A DNA stretch of 64,000 bases from Pseudorasbora parva (lineage: Eukaryota; Chordata; Actinopteri; Cypriniformes; Gobionidae): contig NC_090178.1 of the NCBI RefSeq assembly GCF_024679245.1, positions 45,765,072 through 45,829,071 of the forward strand, given 5' to 3'. How positions within the stretch are numbered: position 1 is the stretch's first letter; the number at the start of each line of letters is the position of its first letter. The notes under the pieces were generated by a model. It did no database searches. It was not told the origin of the DNA and saw nothing but the letters and a program-made list of their open reading frames with translations. The position numbers and the translations under genes are program-made. Positions 42,601 to 54,686 of this stretch are shown one piece after another.

Positions 42601-43714
42601 AGACTGAATCTGCAATAGGTAAGCAGCCTGGTGTGAAGAAATCGACTGTGGGAGCAATTATTAGAAAATGGAAGACATACAAGACCACTGATCATCTCCC
42701 TCGATCTGGGGCTCTACACAAGATCTCACCCCATGGGGTCAAAATGATCACAGGAATGGTGAGCAAAAATCCCAGAACCACACGGGGGACCTAGTGAATG
42801 ACCTGCAGAAAGCTGGGACCAAAGAAACAAAGGCTACCATCAGTAACACACTATACCGCCAGGGACTCAAATCCTGCAGTGCCAGACGTGTCCCCCTGCT
42901 TAAGCCAGTACATGTCCGGGCCCGCATGAAGTTTGCTAGAGACCATATGGATGATCCAGAAGAGGATTGGGAGAATGTCATATGGTCAGATGAAACCAAA
43001 ACAGAACTTTTTGGTAAAAACTCAACTTGTCATGTTTGGAGGAGAAAGAATGCTGATTTGCACCATACCTACTGTGAAGCATGGGGGTGAACACATCATG
43101 CTTTGGAGCTGTTTTTCTACAAAGGGACCAGGACGAATAATCTGTGTAAAGGAAAGAATGAATGGGGCCATGTATCGTGAGATTTTGAGTAAAAACCTCC
43201 TTCCATCAGCAAGGGTATTGAAGATGAAACGTGGCAGGGTCTTTCAGCATGACAATGATCCCAAACACACCGTCCGAGCAACGAAGAACTGGCTTTGTAA
43301 GAAGCATTTCAAGATCCTGGAGTGGCCAAGCCAGTCTCCAGATCTCAACCCCATAGAAAATCTTTGAACACTGCTCTAGAGGAGATCTGCATGGAGGATT
43401 GGGTCAAACTATCAGCACCAGTGTGTAAAAACCTTGTGGAGACTTATAGAAAATGTTTGATCTCTGTCATTGCAACAAAGGGTATATAACAAAGTATTGA
43501 GATTAACTCTTGTTATTGACCAAAACTTATTTTCCACCATAATTTACAAATACATTTTTTTTTATCAGATAATGTTATTTTCTGGAGAAAAAAAATTCTC
43601 ATTCTGTCTCATAGTTGAAGTGTACCTATGATGAAAATAACAGGCCTCTCTCATCTTTTTAAGTGGAAGAACTTGCACAATTGGTGGCTGACTAAATACT
43701 TTTTTGCCCCACTG
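42601..43714 (+). mobile_element. Tc1/mariner-like element, 5'-truncated
   Basis: Same family as 8598-11319 but without the left end. It ends ACTTTTTTGCCCCACTG followed by TA. The transposase is readable over two frames: [34 protein letters not shown] with the first catalytic aspartate, DNDPKHT, and [10 protein letters not shown]. Stops and indels make it inactive. It lies at the left end of the 20.8-kb copy B intron. Confidence 0.88.
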
Positions 43715-44056
43715 TAGGAATCACTAAAGGAATCACTAACACAAACTCAAAATGCCTATGTTTTGTGTGGTTTATTGTTGCTTAAATTGATTAAACTGAG
43801 AAACCACAAAAGCTTTTATCGTTTACATCAGAGCCGAACAGCCCTATACGCTCACTACGCAAGCTGCGAAGGGCCCCGCAATTTACTCAAGGCCCCGCCT
43901 CCCCCTCGTGTCAAAGCGCGTCAATCAATGTTGTAAACAATGATGATAAAATTAAGCGGAATTCTGGCCATGAACTGGCCAGGGAAAAACACCATGAGAG
44001 TGAATTGCGGAAACAGCAATCAGGTAAACTTGTGTTCCCTTTCGAGAGAGGTTCCT

Positions 44057-44330
44057 CGTATTACGTATGGGGAAAAACTCCTTTTCTCGAGAATATGAAG
44101 CAAAACTTTATTAATAAAGGTATCCATGTAAAGCGTAGTGCCGCTGTACGGCCGTAGCCCAGCGCAAGGAGCGCTCTGATTGGCCGGGCCGCGGCAACTG
44201 CAGGAACCTTTGGTGAGGCGGCTGAGAGGAACGAACCAATGGGGGGCGTTCCAGAAAGCCCGCCGTAAAAGGTGCTTATATTTGCATACAGGAGGCTATA
44301 TAAGACCCTGATTCGCCATAGGTGTCAGAT
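44057..44330. repeat. Left inverted terminal repeat of DIRS B with TATA box
   Basis: About 270 bp, inverted partner of 49343-49616. It contains GGCTATATAAGACCCTGATT at about 44294-44313, a clear TATA box about 220 bp before the ORF1 start. Confidence 0.9.
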
Positions 44331-44517
44331 TTTATCTCCTTCAGCGACACCTTCACTGACCTCCGGAAGAAGCACCGCCGTCGAAAAGCACCGGCGGAAC
44401 CTGTAGCTGAGGAAGACGGATTCCCTCTCCGCCTTCTCTGCCGTTCCAGCTACGCCATCCGGCGATTGTATCCTTTTATTCTCTTCTTTCTAAAAGAGCG
44501 CGAGGCGTTGTTTCAAA

Positions 44518-45804
44518 TGCCTCGCACCTCCTGCGGCTCATGCAGAGCTCCTCTGCTCGGCGGCGACCGTCACGTCATCTGTGTGGCATGCCTTGGACGG
44601 GACAACGCGCAGCTCGCGCTTTCCCGGGGCAGCTGCCCCGAGTGCGATGTGATGGCGCTGCAGACCCTTCGGGCTCGCCTCGCCACCTTCGACCAGGTCC
44701 CTCCTCCTGCCGCTGGGCTGCGCCGCAAGAAACGCCGCGACCAGAGACTGCCAGAACGGTCGGGCGACTGCACGCCGGATGACTCCCCGCATGCCTCGCC
44801 CTCGCCGGTCACCTTCACCCAGGAGGAACAGCGCCCCTCTCATGCAGCGGCCTGTTCGGTTTCCTTCGGTGGCCGTCGTCAGAGGAAGACGAGGACAGCC
44901 TCTCCACAGCCGCTTCTGGTAGCGAGTGGTCAGTTTCTGTCTCGGAGCCCCCCGCTTCGACGCAGACTGCCACAAGCTCCAAATCCAATGTTGACGCGGA
45001 ACTCATCCGCGTGCTCTCTAAGGCCGTGGAAGACCTCGGACTCGAGTGGTCCCAGCCCGAACAGCCAACGCGCAGCAGACTGGACGAGTGGTACCAGGAG
45101 GTACCATCGAGGAGACTGTCGCCACGTACCTCTGCCCGCCCTCTTCCAGAGGATGGCAGTCCAGGGCGCAGCACCCGTCCAAGCCCTGCAGCACCACCTC
45201 TGCTCTCGCTGGCCGAGCATATGCCTCAGCTGGCCAGGCTTCCGCGGCCCTTCACACCATGGCTGTCCTTCAGGTGTTCCAGGCCAGACTTCTCCGCTCT
45301 TTGGATGAGTCTGTCCCCGACTCTGAAGTTTTGAAGGACGTTCGCAGCGGGACGGACTTGGCCCTTCGCGCTACTAAAGCCACCGCACAAGCCATTGGAA
45401 AGAATATGGCTAACCTGACGGTCTTAGAGAGGCACCTTTGGCTGAATTTGACCGAGATGAAGGACGCGGATAAAGCCTCCTTCTTGGACGCCCCCATCTC
45501 TACTACCAGTCTCTTCGGCCCGTCAGTCGTGGGCTTCGCGGAGCGTTTCACTGAAGCGCAAAAGGCTTCTCAGGCTATGAGGCACTTCCTGCCCAAGCAC
45601 TCCAGCTCTTCTTCAGGCCGGGGACGCCCTCAAGGTAGACCTCCGCCCTCTCAACCCGCTAAGCCGGCTGCGCCACCTTCTCGGCCTCGCTCCTCTTCTG
45701 GAACGCGCCAACGCTCCCGCTCCGCGAACCGCAGCAGGCAGCCTGAACGCCGAGGACCTCGACCCAAGCTTGTGTTGAACCCTGAGCCTCCGAAGCCGTC
45801 CTAG
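44518..45804 (+). pseudogene. gag-like ORF1 of DIRS B, frameshifted
   Basis: The first frame (ATG at 44518) has three paired-cysteine sites, CGSC, CVAC and CPEC, within 45 residues, suggesting a small zinc-binding domain. It then runs off near 44880-45050. The second frame (45046-45804) carries the conserved core ALHTMAVLQVFQARLLRS, TDLALRATKATAQAIGK, LERHLWLNLTEMKDADK and a basic C-terminus rich in R, S and P. At least one frameshift separates them, so the gene is broken. The core is clearly related to ORF1 of DIRS A. Confidence 0.85.
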
Positions 45805-45890
45805 CCGCAAAGAGAAAGAGGAGATGGTCAGGTCTCGCCTCGGCCGGACCCCCATCTCTCCCTCCCGGTCTCCCAGTTCCCTGCACCCAG

Positions 45891-47640
45891 GTGACTGCTG
45901 ACCTCACTCGCCTGCACACAAACGCCGTTATCACGGCGACCCAAATAAATCTCAAAAAGGGCTTTTTCTCTGTAGTAAATGTGCCCACTTATCAGTCTGC
46001 ACTCCTACACTCATATACCCCTCCCACCCATGCTATAAATGTCCCGGCGCCCACTCCACAGTGCACGACGCCACACATAAGCACTACCCCCTCTATGTCA
46101 CAAGCACAAAATGGCAGCGCTACCGAGTTCCCTCTAGTAGGCGACCCTTATCCGCGCTGGCTCCAGCCACTATCGCTTCGGGCTCAGGCCTGGCAAGCCA
46201 TGCCCGGTGTATCAAATTGGGTTGTGAACATAGTGAAAAGGGGCTACTCGCTACAGTTCGCTCGCAGGCCCCCGCGCTTTTGCACCATGCTCAAGACCTC
46301 GGTAAAGAGCAGCGTCAGTCATGTGCTTCGCACCGAGATTTCGAAACTGTTAGAGAAGGGTGCGGTGGAGCCCGTTCCCCCATCCCGAAGCGAGTCGGGC
46401 TTCTACAGCCGATACTTTCTCGTTCCGAAGAAGGACGGAGGGCTAAGGCCCATCCTAGATCTAAGGCATTTGAACAAAGCTCTAATGTCTCGCTCTTTCA
46501 AAATGCTGACGGTGAAACAGATCCTCGCGCACATTCGCCCCGGGGACTGGTTTTTCACGATAGATCTGAAAGATGCGTACTTTCACGTTCAGGTAGCCCC
46601 CCACCACAGGCCATTCTTGAGATTCGCCTTCGAGGGGCAGGCGTATCAGTACACGGTCCTGCCATTCGGGTTATCCCTGGCTCCCCGCACGTTTACGAAA
46701 TGTATGGACGCGGCATTAGCCTGCCCTGCTCAGGCTGAAAGGGATGCGGGTGCTCAACTACCTCGACGACTGGTCGACTAGTGATAGCCCAGTCTCGAGC
46801 ACAACTACTAACACACAGATCCTGTCTCCTCAACCACTTAGACTGTTTGGGTCTCAGGATCAATATCGCCAAGAGCTCGCTGCCCCCACTCAAAAGATAT
46901 CTTTTCTAGGCATAATTTTAGACTCGAGACTCATAAACGCGCGGCTAACGATACAGCGCGCTCTATCCGTCCAGAACATGGCGGCTTCATTCAAAGCCGG
47001 GACCCGTGTTCCCCTGAAACATTTTCAGAGGATGCTCGCCCTTATGGCCTCGGCATCGTCAGTGCTCAGGCTGGGACTGTTACACATGCGTCCCCTCCAG
47101 CGTTGGCTACACGCCCGTGTCCCTCCTTACGCATGGAAATGGGGCCGTCTTCCCGTCAAAGTGAACCACAGCGGTGTCAAAGCTTTGGCTCCTTGGATGG
47201 GGACAGAGTGGTATCGGAGGGACGTGCTTATGGGCACGGTTACGAAGCTGAAAGTGGTCTCGACAGATGCCTCCACTCGAGGGTGGGGAGCCCTACACGA
47301 GGGCAAGCCGATTTCTGGCCTGTGGACAGAAACAGAGAAGCGGCTGCACATAAACTGTCTAGAGATGAAAGCAGTCGCCTTATCGCTGAGAGCTTTCCTT
47401 CCACATATAAAGAACCACCACGTCTTGGTTCGTACAGACAACATGTCGGTGGTAGCGTATATAAATCGCCAGGGCGGCCTGAGATCACATTCTCTTCACC
47501 GCATGGCGAAGCATCTCCTTTTATGGGCCGAGCACAACCTGAGCTCCCTGAGGGCGGCTCACGTGCCAGGTATTCTGAATATGGGTCCGGATATATTATC
47601 CAGGGGACCCATTCCCCCAGGGGAATGGTCTCTTCACCCG
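45891..47640 (+). pseudogene. Reverse transcriptase-RNase H of DIRS B, frameshifted
   Basis: 45891-46735 carries PPRFCTMLKTSV, RYFLVPKKDGGLRPILDL, IDLKDAYFHVQVAP and LPFGLSLAPRTFTK. A shift near 46720-46745 moves to the frame with VLNYLDDW. A second disrupted stretch (about 46770-46905) follows before ISFLGIILDS. RNase H is readable: STDASTRGWGALHEG, INCLEMKAVALSL, RTDNMSVVAYINRQGG and the end MGPDILSRG. All catalytic residues can still be seen, but the gene is not translatable as one protein. Confidence 0.9.
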
Positions 47641-48010
47641 CAAACGGTTTTTAGAAGACAACACTCACTGCCCAATATTTTTCTCCAAGCACAGGGACGC
47701 CCTGGCCCATGTCTGGCCCAGTCTCCCGCTATATGCTTTACCCCCGATCGCGATGCTGCCGCAAACCATCAAGAAAATCAGGGAGACAGCATCCACGGTG
47801 CTTTTGATAGCCCCGCTCTGGAGGAACCGAACGTGGTTCTCCGATCTGATCCAGCTGTCAGACACAGCCCCATGGCCCATTCCGCTGAGGAAAGACCTCC
47901 TCACGCAGGCGAAGGGGAAGATCTGGCATTCCAGTCCCGAACTATGGGCCCTCCATATATGGCCCATCAACTGGTATCGGGAAACCTCTCTGACAGAGTT
48001 ATGAACACTA
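47641..48010 (+). pseudogene. MT-like domain of DIRS B, frameshifted
   Basis: In the frame of 47753-48004 the block VLLIAPLWRNRTWFSDL, APWPIPLRKDLLTQ and LWALHIWPINW corresponds to the same region of DIRS A. The upstream DLFA and FPP parts are in other frames. The methyltransferase label follows the known DIRS domain order and is an inference. Confidence 0.45.
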
Positions 48011-48965
48011 TTGCGGAAGCTAGAGCCCCCGCGACCAGGCGGCTCTATACTCTGAAGTGGTCGGTGTTTTCTAACTGGTGTGCCGTCCGAAATATCGACG
48101 CACGCTCATGCGAAACAGCAGAAGTGCTCGCTTTTCTCCAAGAGCTACTGGACGCGGGTCGTTCCCCCTCCACGCTCAAAGTTTATGTCGCCGCCATAGC
48201 AGCTAACCACGCTCAGATCGCGGGACATTCACTAGGGAAAAGTGAGCTCATTGTACGTTTTCTTAAAGGGGCTAGGAGATTGAACCCCCCCTCGCCCTCC
48301 CTCGGCCCCTATTTGGGACCTCGCGGTGGTTTTAGATGCTATGAAGGGTCCCCCCATTTGAGCCACTCCAGACCGCGACCATAAAGCTTTTATCACTCAA
48401 AACCGCGTTTCTGCTGGCTCTGGCCTCGGTTAAACGTGTGAGTGACCTACACGCACTCTCAGTGAGCCCGTCCTGTCTCGAGTTCGGGCCCAACAACTCC
48501 AAAGTTGTTCTCAAACCGAGACATGGTTTTATACCCAAAGTGCTTTCTACCCCTTTTAGAGCACAGGTTATTACTCTGCTTCCATTGCCCGCGTCTCAGG
48601 GTGAACAGGACGCGAACCTACTCTGCCCGGTCAGAGCTTTGAGACTGTATCTGGAGCGCTCCTCCCCCTTCAGGCAGTCGGACCAGCTCTTTGTCTGCTT
48701 CGGCGGCCGCACTAAAGGTTGTGCTGTCACGAAGCAAAGACTCTCACACTGGATAGTGGACGCGATCTCGCTGGCATATGAGTCTAAAAACCTGACTTGC
48801 CCTATAGGCGTTAAAGCCCACTCCACTAGAGGCATGGCCTCATCTTGGGCTTGGTCGTGTGGCATTTCTTTGGAAGATATCTGTGCGGCGGCAGGCTGGG
48901 CCTCTCCGTCCACTTTTATCAGATTCTACAAATTGGAGGTTCCAGCAGGGCTTCTCTCCATCTAG
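47963..48965 (+). pseudogene. Tyrosine recombinase of DIRS B, frameshifted
   Basis: The first part (to about 48290) contains VMNTIAEARAPATRRLY, PSTLKVYVAAIAANHAQI and FLKGARRLNPP. Small indels at about 48300 and 48356 (a C-tract) break the frame. The rest, 48366-48965, is open and holds the first arginine (SVKRVSDLHALS), the box KAHSTRGMASSWAW, DICAAAGWASPSTF and the tyrosine in IRFYKL. All catalytic residues survive. The closest relative in the window is fragment C. Confidence 0.9.
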
Positions 48966-49200
48966 GCTCTATCTTGACCCTTGCAAACAGATTGCCTTAC
49001 ATTTTGGCCTGTACACATTAGTCCTTAAGCCATTCATTCATCATAAGATCCGACTATGTCCGATCAGCTGTTCAAACGAACCGACTCTTCCGGTTCTTCA
49101 TTCCCCTTGTAAGCCGCCTCTGTTGGTCTCTCGGGGGTTTATTGACATGTGCTTTGAGTATACTGGGTCAGTCAGCACACACGGCGCTTTACATTGTGTT

Positions 49201-49296
49201 CCCCATACGTAATACGAGGAACCTCTCTCGAAAGGGAACGTACTCGGTTACTTTCGTAACCTCGGTTCCCTGAGAGAGAGGAACGAGTATTACGTT
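49201..49296. repeat. Internal complementary region of DIRS B
   Basis: The first half (to about 49239) is the reverse complement of the left terminus at 44034-44073. The second half matches the reverse complement of the right terminus up to 49666. GTAC next to GTT marks the joint. Confidence 0.9.
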
Positions 49297-49342
49297 CCGT
49301 GCCGTGTTTATGCTTCTCAGGTATCGCTTCAGTCGATCTTAA

Positions 49343-49616
49343 AACCTGACACCTATGGCGAATCAGGGTCTTATATAGCCTCCTGTATGCAAATATAAGC
49401 ACCTTTTATGGCGGGCTTTCTGGAACGCCCCCCATTGGTTCGTTCCTCTCAGCCGCCTCACCATAGGTTCCTGCAGTTGCCGCGGCCCGGCCAATCAGAG
49501 CGCTCCTCGCCCTGGGCTATGGCCGTACAGTGGCAATACGCTTTACATGGATACCTTTATTAATAAAGTTTTGCTTCATATTCTCGAGAAAATTAGTTTT
49601 TCCCCATACGTAATAC
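49343..49616. repeat. Right inverted terminal repeat of DIRS B
   Basis: Inverted partner of 44057-44330. ACCTGACACCTATGGCGAAT and TTACATGGATACCTTTATTA appear in both, with a handful of differences and one small length change. Confidence 0.9.
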
Positions 49617-49666
49617 TTGTTCCTCTCTCTCAGGGAACTGAGGTTACGAAAGTAAGCGAGTACGTT

Positions 49667-50718
49667 CTCTCCTCTCCAAGTTTGATGTCAGCAAATAACA
49701 GTATCCTAAAGTTAAGTTGATGTGCATATCTCTTCTGTTTGCTAAGATGCAGGCTATGAATCTCTTGGTCTGTCTAGCTAGCTAATGTCAGCCGCTTTCA
49801 TGGCTGTGTTCTGTGTCGTTGTGCCTGAGAAATAAATTTGTTCGGAGTGTTTTTTTTTTTTTTGATAAACAACAAAGGGCAGCGGTGTTTGTTTACTGCT
49901 GCTCGGAAAAGATCCGCGTCGCGGATTTGAACATGCGTTCATATGCGCGTGCACGAAATTGAACGTGCATTTTCCAGCAGAAATATCTGTGTGGATACCA
50001 GACCGACAGAACAATATATGGGCGTGATGGTCCTCCTCCTCATCATAAGTGCACACAGGCAGTGAAAACATATCTAGTCTTAGTCATTGTTTAGTTACAA
50101 CTCTAAACTACTGCACAAATTATGCAAGATGGAAAGCAATGTATTGACAATTTGACATTGATTGACTATTGATTTATAGGCTATATTGATTTAAAAATGT
50201 TGATATTAATTAGCTGGACATACGGGTCAATATGGATGCACATCCCTCAGTAAATCATAACCATAAATCAAATATTGCTTTAACATGCATAATATAAAAC
50301 ACAGTAGCATGCTATGGCAAGCCATTTAAGCTTTTATTCATTCACAATTTATACATTTTAATATCAATGATTAAATGTTCACTATTTACAATTTGAATTA
50401 TTGATATTAGGTGTGGAATTTTTACTAATAACACGATTTTAATGATATCAGGGATTACACGTTCTTTTGTACAAAAGTGAATTCTTGATATCAACAATGT
50501 CATCACTCTCAGAGATTCTTGATATCAACAATGATGTCATATCTCACAGAGATTATTAATATCTGAATCACTAGTTCACTAGTTAAACATTACAAGAGCC
50601 AAGCCATACTATAAATAGTATTTTATATTTGAAAACGTATAAAAGGAAATCTGAGGGAGCCAGTTTGAATGGGTCTGATGCAGCTTATACAATTTGTTAT
50701 CTATAATTTGCAGGTGCT
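49667..50718 (+). other. Remainder of the hAT element, intron-like
   Basis: AT-rich sequence between the DIRS B end and the second hAT coding piece, probably an intron or decayed part of the hAT element. A short near-direct repeat around GATATCAACAATG occurs at 50487 and 50522. No gene recognised. Confidence 0.45.
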
Positions 50719-50928
50719 ATGCTTAAGTTTGTAAGCAGAGGAGATGCTGGATCATCTGCCAGTACAAGCACAGACCCAGATGATCCACATCCAGCCTCAG
50801 CCAGTACAAGCACAGACCCAGTACAGCCAGATTCACCAACAGCAAAGCTGTCTTCAGCAAGTACTATCTTAAGATTCTATAGAAAATACTGTTCAATAAA
50901 TAATGTTTGTTTGAACCTCATTCTTTGA
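50719..50928 (+). pseudogene. hAT transposase N-terminal remnant
   Basis: 69 codons starting MLKFVSRGDAGSSASTST. Two copies of a short serine/threonine/proline repeat (SASTSTDPDD and SASTSTDPVQ) follow. This kind of sequence precedes the zinc finger in some fish hAT (ZMYM-type) transposases. The rest of the enzyme is absent. Confidence 0.55.
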
Positions 50929-51237
50929 CTGTTTTGTTCAAAGGAGGGAGCACTGAGGTGTCAGGTGTAACTGCATGGCAATGGCAAATGGTTTACATAG
51001 CTCATGGGTCAGGTAGGAGGGCCCCTTAGCAGAATTTTGCCTAGGGCCCCAGGGAGGTCAGGATCGGCTCTGGTTTACATCACCTTTATCACTTTTTTAC
51101 TTTAAAATTTGTTGCTTTTAATGGCGTTTTGTGTCTGCTGATAATCAATACTGATACTGGCTTACATTTGTTTTTGACTTGGTCAAATATTCACATTTTT
51201 CCTCGTTTGTTGGGAAGAAAATAGATGGCATTGCATG

Positions 51238-53091
51238 TAGGGCTGGGCGATATGGCCCAAAAAAATTATCACGATATAATTTACCATATCAGTCGATATC
51301 GATACATATCACGATAAATGTAAAATCTTTATTTCTTTAAAGTTTAAAGGCATATTTTTGCTCTTGAGTGAAATATGTAGAAAACAAACAGTTAGCTGTG
51401 GTTTTAAACTATCCTTTATTGTCAAAACATGACAAACACTTCCCAAACAGGTGAACAATTTATTTAAACTGAAATAGATTTATTTATTAAAATCTTAACT
51501 GTGGTCTGCATTTTTTTTATCAACACTATATATCAATAATATCATTATACAGGGCTTGACATTAAGTATGTTCATGTGCTTGTTTTTCGAACAAGTAAAT
51601 CGTTCAAGCTTGTCCAAGTAAAAAATTAGCTTGTCCGGAAAAGTGTGTGTGTGTTGTAAATATAATTAATTCTGAAGCAATATTCTCACCAGTGTTCAAT
51701 CAGCTTTGATATATTTAAATCTGCATATTTGTGGTTTATATTTTTATTGAATCATTTGAAATTTGTGATATTTTCACCTTTTATAAAGGGCATTTTCCCT
51801 TAATCTTATTAAATATAGGCTATGCTTCAGGTTTCATTTTATATTTGTAATTTTGATCAATACATTAAATTAAAATGAAACACTATAAGGGCTGTTACCA
51901 ATCAAATTAAATAATTTACACCTTTGAAAAAATTACAACAGCATTAAATAATGTTTTGAGATTTGTAGTTTTGAATAGACAAATAAGACATGTTGGAAAG
52001 TATGTTTACAGATCAAATTAAACCACCAGTAGGTGGCAGCAGGTGGCCGTCTTAATGAGCGAGTCATTGAATCGTTCATTCAAACGATTCATTCAAACAC
52101 TGAATCGTTTATTTACACATGTTGCTGTGAGACGCGTTGCGGTTCTGCTGTGAACGATTTTCGCAGCTGAAATAGAACAAAAACGCTCAATATTGCATTA
52201 TATATAATTAATTGTGTAAGTAAAACACTAAAAACGCAAACGGGCAAAAAAAGCGTTTTAAGAAACATTTTGAGGCCCCTTCTCTTGCCTCACAGTGGAT
52301 TGGTCCACCGTGCATCTCACCGACACACACACACAAACACACCTCACCGACAGTGGGCTGGTCGGGAGAGAGAAAAGTTCAGTATTTGTGGATCTCCAGT
52401 AAGGGCTGTCTAGTCTATTTTATTAATTTTAAACACCAGATGAAATTATTTCTTCTTTGATACAGGCGATGCGGAGTCATTAATACATTACCAAAGACTA
52501 ACAATTATGATAGCGATGTACAAGTCCGATGTTTTAGTGATTATAGTTTGGTAACGTTAGCTTGTTGTTAGTCACCCACTACAGCTAAAAAGGTAATAAG
52601 CCTGTGTGTGAATGTAGTTAATGTATATTTACCGCTGTGTTGGGCTCAATGTTATATGGAAGAACTTTAAAGAAACACGATAATTTAATAACTAAATTCT
52701 GTGTGGTGAACGTGAACCTATGATAAGCAGTCCACGCACGTCGCTCTGTTTTATGTCGGATGGGATCGCTAAAATATCTCCAAACCACTAAAGTTGAGCG
52801 AAGTAACTTGTCATCGTTATCTGTCTCCTCCGAGCTGGTCGTGTGCGCTGCATTTTCCTTACTATTGCTCATTTTTACCGCTCCACTTCACTCCGATCCT
52901 CCAAGCCTGTCAGCCACAGACTGTAAACATTACCGCGTGCAGCACCCAGAAGCCCGGTCTGCAATACGCATGCGCAGCATTACGCATAGCGCGTAAGCAT
53001 TATATCGAGAATTTATCGACCTGTTGTTATCGTTTTATCGAGGAAAATTATATTGTGATAATTATCGTTATCGTTTTATCGCCCAGCCCTA
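51238..53091 (-). mobile_element. hAT element of 1.85 kb with 8-bp duplication ATTGCATG
   Basis: The termini TAGGGCTGGGCGATATGG and ATCGTTTTATCGCCCAGCCC (then TA) are inverted, and ATTGCATG is present on both sides (51230-51237 and 53092-53099). The subterminal regions are rich in ATCG and ATATCG words. An N-terminal transposase piece (52872-52618, minus) survives. It is an internally deleted, non-autonomous hAT. Confidence 0.9.
52618..52872 (-). pseudogene. N-terminal exon of a ZBED-type hAT transposase
   Basis: The frame begins MSNSKENAAHTTSSEETDND and then reads STLVVWRYF, the entry into a BED-type zinc finger as found in hAT transposases. The cysteine/histidine part of the finger is missing, and the frame then runs into unrelated residues. 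It confirms the hAT origin of the enclosing element and gives its coding strand. Confidence 0.5.
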
Positions 53092-53099
53092 ATTGCATG

Positions 53100-54686
53100 C
53101 ATGTTCATGCAAATATTGCATTGCATGTTCATTTGACGTTTTCACATAAGTTTTGAAGAATTCGGTTCACAACGTTGATCTGGTTACAGTGAAAACAGTG
53201 TCACACACTGGGCACTTGCTGCTTCTTCAGCCATCATTATACAATGTTAGAAATAAAATGCCTTTAACAAGCTGACGGAAGTCGATCTATTTGTTGGAAA
53301 TGTGTAAATGTAACTGAAGCTTATTGTTATCATTGTAAATATCGACTTTCCCATGTGGCCACACAGGAGAATTGGAGATGGTCACATTCAGTGGACAGGC
53401 ACCGATACTCTATTCTTTTTTAAATATTTATTTCAACAAATTACAACCAAAATCATGGAAGCTTGTGAATAGTTTTGAAGTGGCTGCAGAGAAATTTTGT
53501 TAATTAACAAGCCGAGTGAGAATCATACTCGCAAATGTAATGTTAATAAAACCAAACAAAAGACTGAACTTTTGGAAGAAATTGGATTATTTTACAGTGT
53601 GATTTCATATGCAATTCTCGATGCAGCATAAATGACCTACAATGGAGACATTTTTCACAATTACGAGTCAACAGAAAATCAAAACAACCTAAACTCACTA
53701 GCAGAAATGCAGTGCGTTATATAAACAAACCAGACCCAACACGACATAATGGCAGCTTCACATTCTCTTTATTAACCGTCTAGATGGCAGGAAAGTCTTC
53801 CAATTCAGTAGAAAAATTGGTCCTCTTTATAACATAAGGTTAAAGGGGTACTTCAGCGCTGGGAAGATAAATCTGTATTTAAACTGGGTCATCAATGCAG
53901 TAGAAATGTGAAATTATTTTTGAATTTGGTGCCTTCTAGACTGAGAAAAGACAGAAAATCTATTTTTGTCTGATGGGGATGAAAGACTACAATGCCCAGA
54001 ATGCTTCGCTGCTACCAACTTGATTACTGTGACTGAGTTGAAGACACTACAATTAAAAACTGAACGTGTCTGTTAAATATAATGAGTGAGTCACCGCGCA
54101 AGTGTCACAGCACTGAGCACTAACTGCAGGAGTGATATTACATTTAACATCATGAGCTGATGAGCTCGTGATGAGAGCTGAGGTAATCGCGACTACACTC
54201 GCGGCATACATTCACAACGCGAGTTCAGTCTGGCGCATTTCAGTTCATGCCTTTGCAAGCTTAACTTTCATAGAAATTAATTTGAGAAGTTAAAACACTT
54301 ATATTGCTCTCCATACCTCCGTTTAAATGAGTGCCTGTAGCTGCGACTTGAGCTCTCCCTGCCAGCTGAGTGTAATCTCCCATCCCCCATGCGTGAGTTC
54401 AAAACTTGCGGAAATGGCTCCCTCTGCTGGCTGTAGTCTTTAACCTTATTCCAAACATTCCTCCTATGATGCAAATATCGTCAATTTCCTTCATAGGAGG
54501 AATTTTTCCAGAAATAAAATGCATAAATCTCTTGTCTCAGGGGGATATGAGGGGGGAAAGCACAAACATTTGAATATACTCTAGGGTTTCTACTGATACA
54601 AGGCCATATGCTAATCGCTGAAGTAACCCTTTAATGTCCAGCATGTTGTGATTTTCTGTTTATAGCTTTCTAAACCAGCACATTAC
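53100..54686. other. Copy B intron, nothing recognised
   Basis: AT-rich intron DNA of about 1.6 kb. CAAACCAGACCCAACACGAC at 53725 is not a recognised terminus. A small minus open frame at 54277-54474 has no support. Confidence 0.35.

Larger units (their letters stand above)
44034..49666 (+). mobile_element. DIRS1-like retrotransposon B, full length but decayed
   Basis: Inverted terminal repeats (44057-44330 and 49343-49616) and an internal complementary region (49201-49296) are present. The internal region joins the complements of both ends around GTT, and GTT marks both insertion borders (44034-44036 and 49664-49666). Genes run on the plus strand: gag-like, reverse transcriptase/RNase H, MT-like and tyrosine recombinase, all with frameshifts. 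It sits inside the hAT element, antisense to the cdcp1-like gene. Confidence 0.95.
43828..51072 (+). mobile_element. hAT element with 8-bp duplication GTTTACAT, split by DIRS B
   Basis: Termini CAGAGCCGAACAGCCC and GGATCGGCTCTG are inverted and flanked on both sides by GTTTACAT (43820-43827 and 51073-51080). Without the DIRS insertion the element is about 1.6 kb. The left part encodes a basic start resembling KLSGHELAREKHH-SELRKQQ, and the right part 50719-50928 a piece with LLKFVSRGDAGSSAST. Both are typical of the N-terminal zinc-finger-associated region of fish hAT transposases. The catalytic domain is missing, so it is an internally deleted copy. Confidence 0.88.

Noticed and set aside
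44322..44517. Start of the DIRS B gag at 44322
   Set aside because: The stretch belongs to leader and terminal repeat. The ATG at 44518 begins the cysteine-rich conserved part, so the earlier in-frame ATG is less likely.
52760..53156. Plus-strand frames of 78 and 120 codons
   Set aside because: They lie antisense to the hAT N-terminal exon and run into its terminal repeat.
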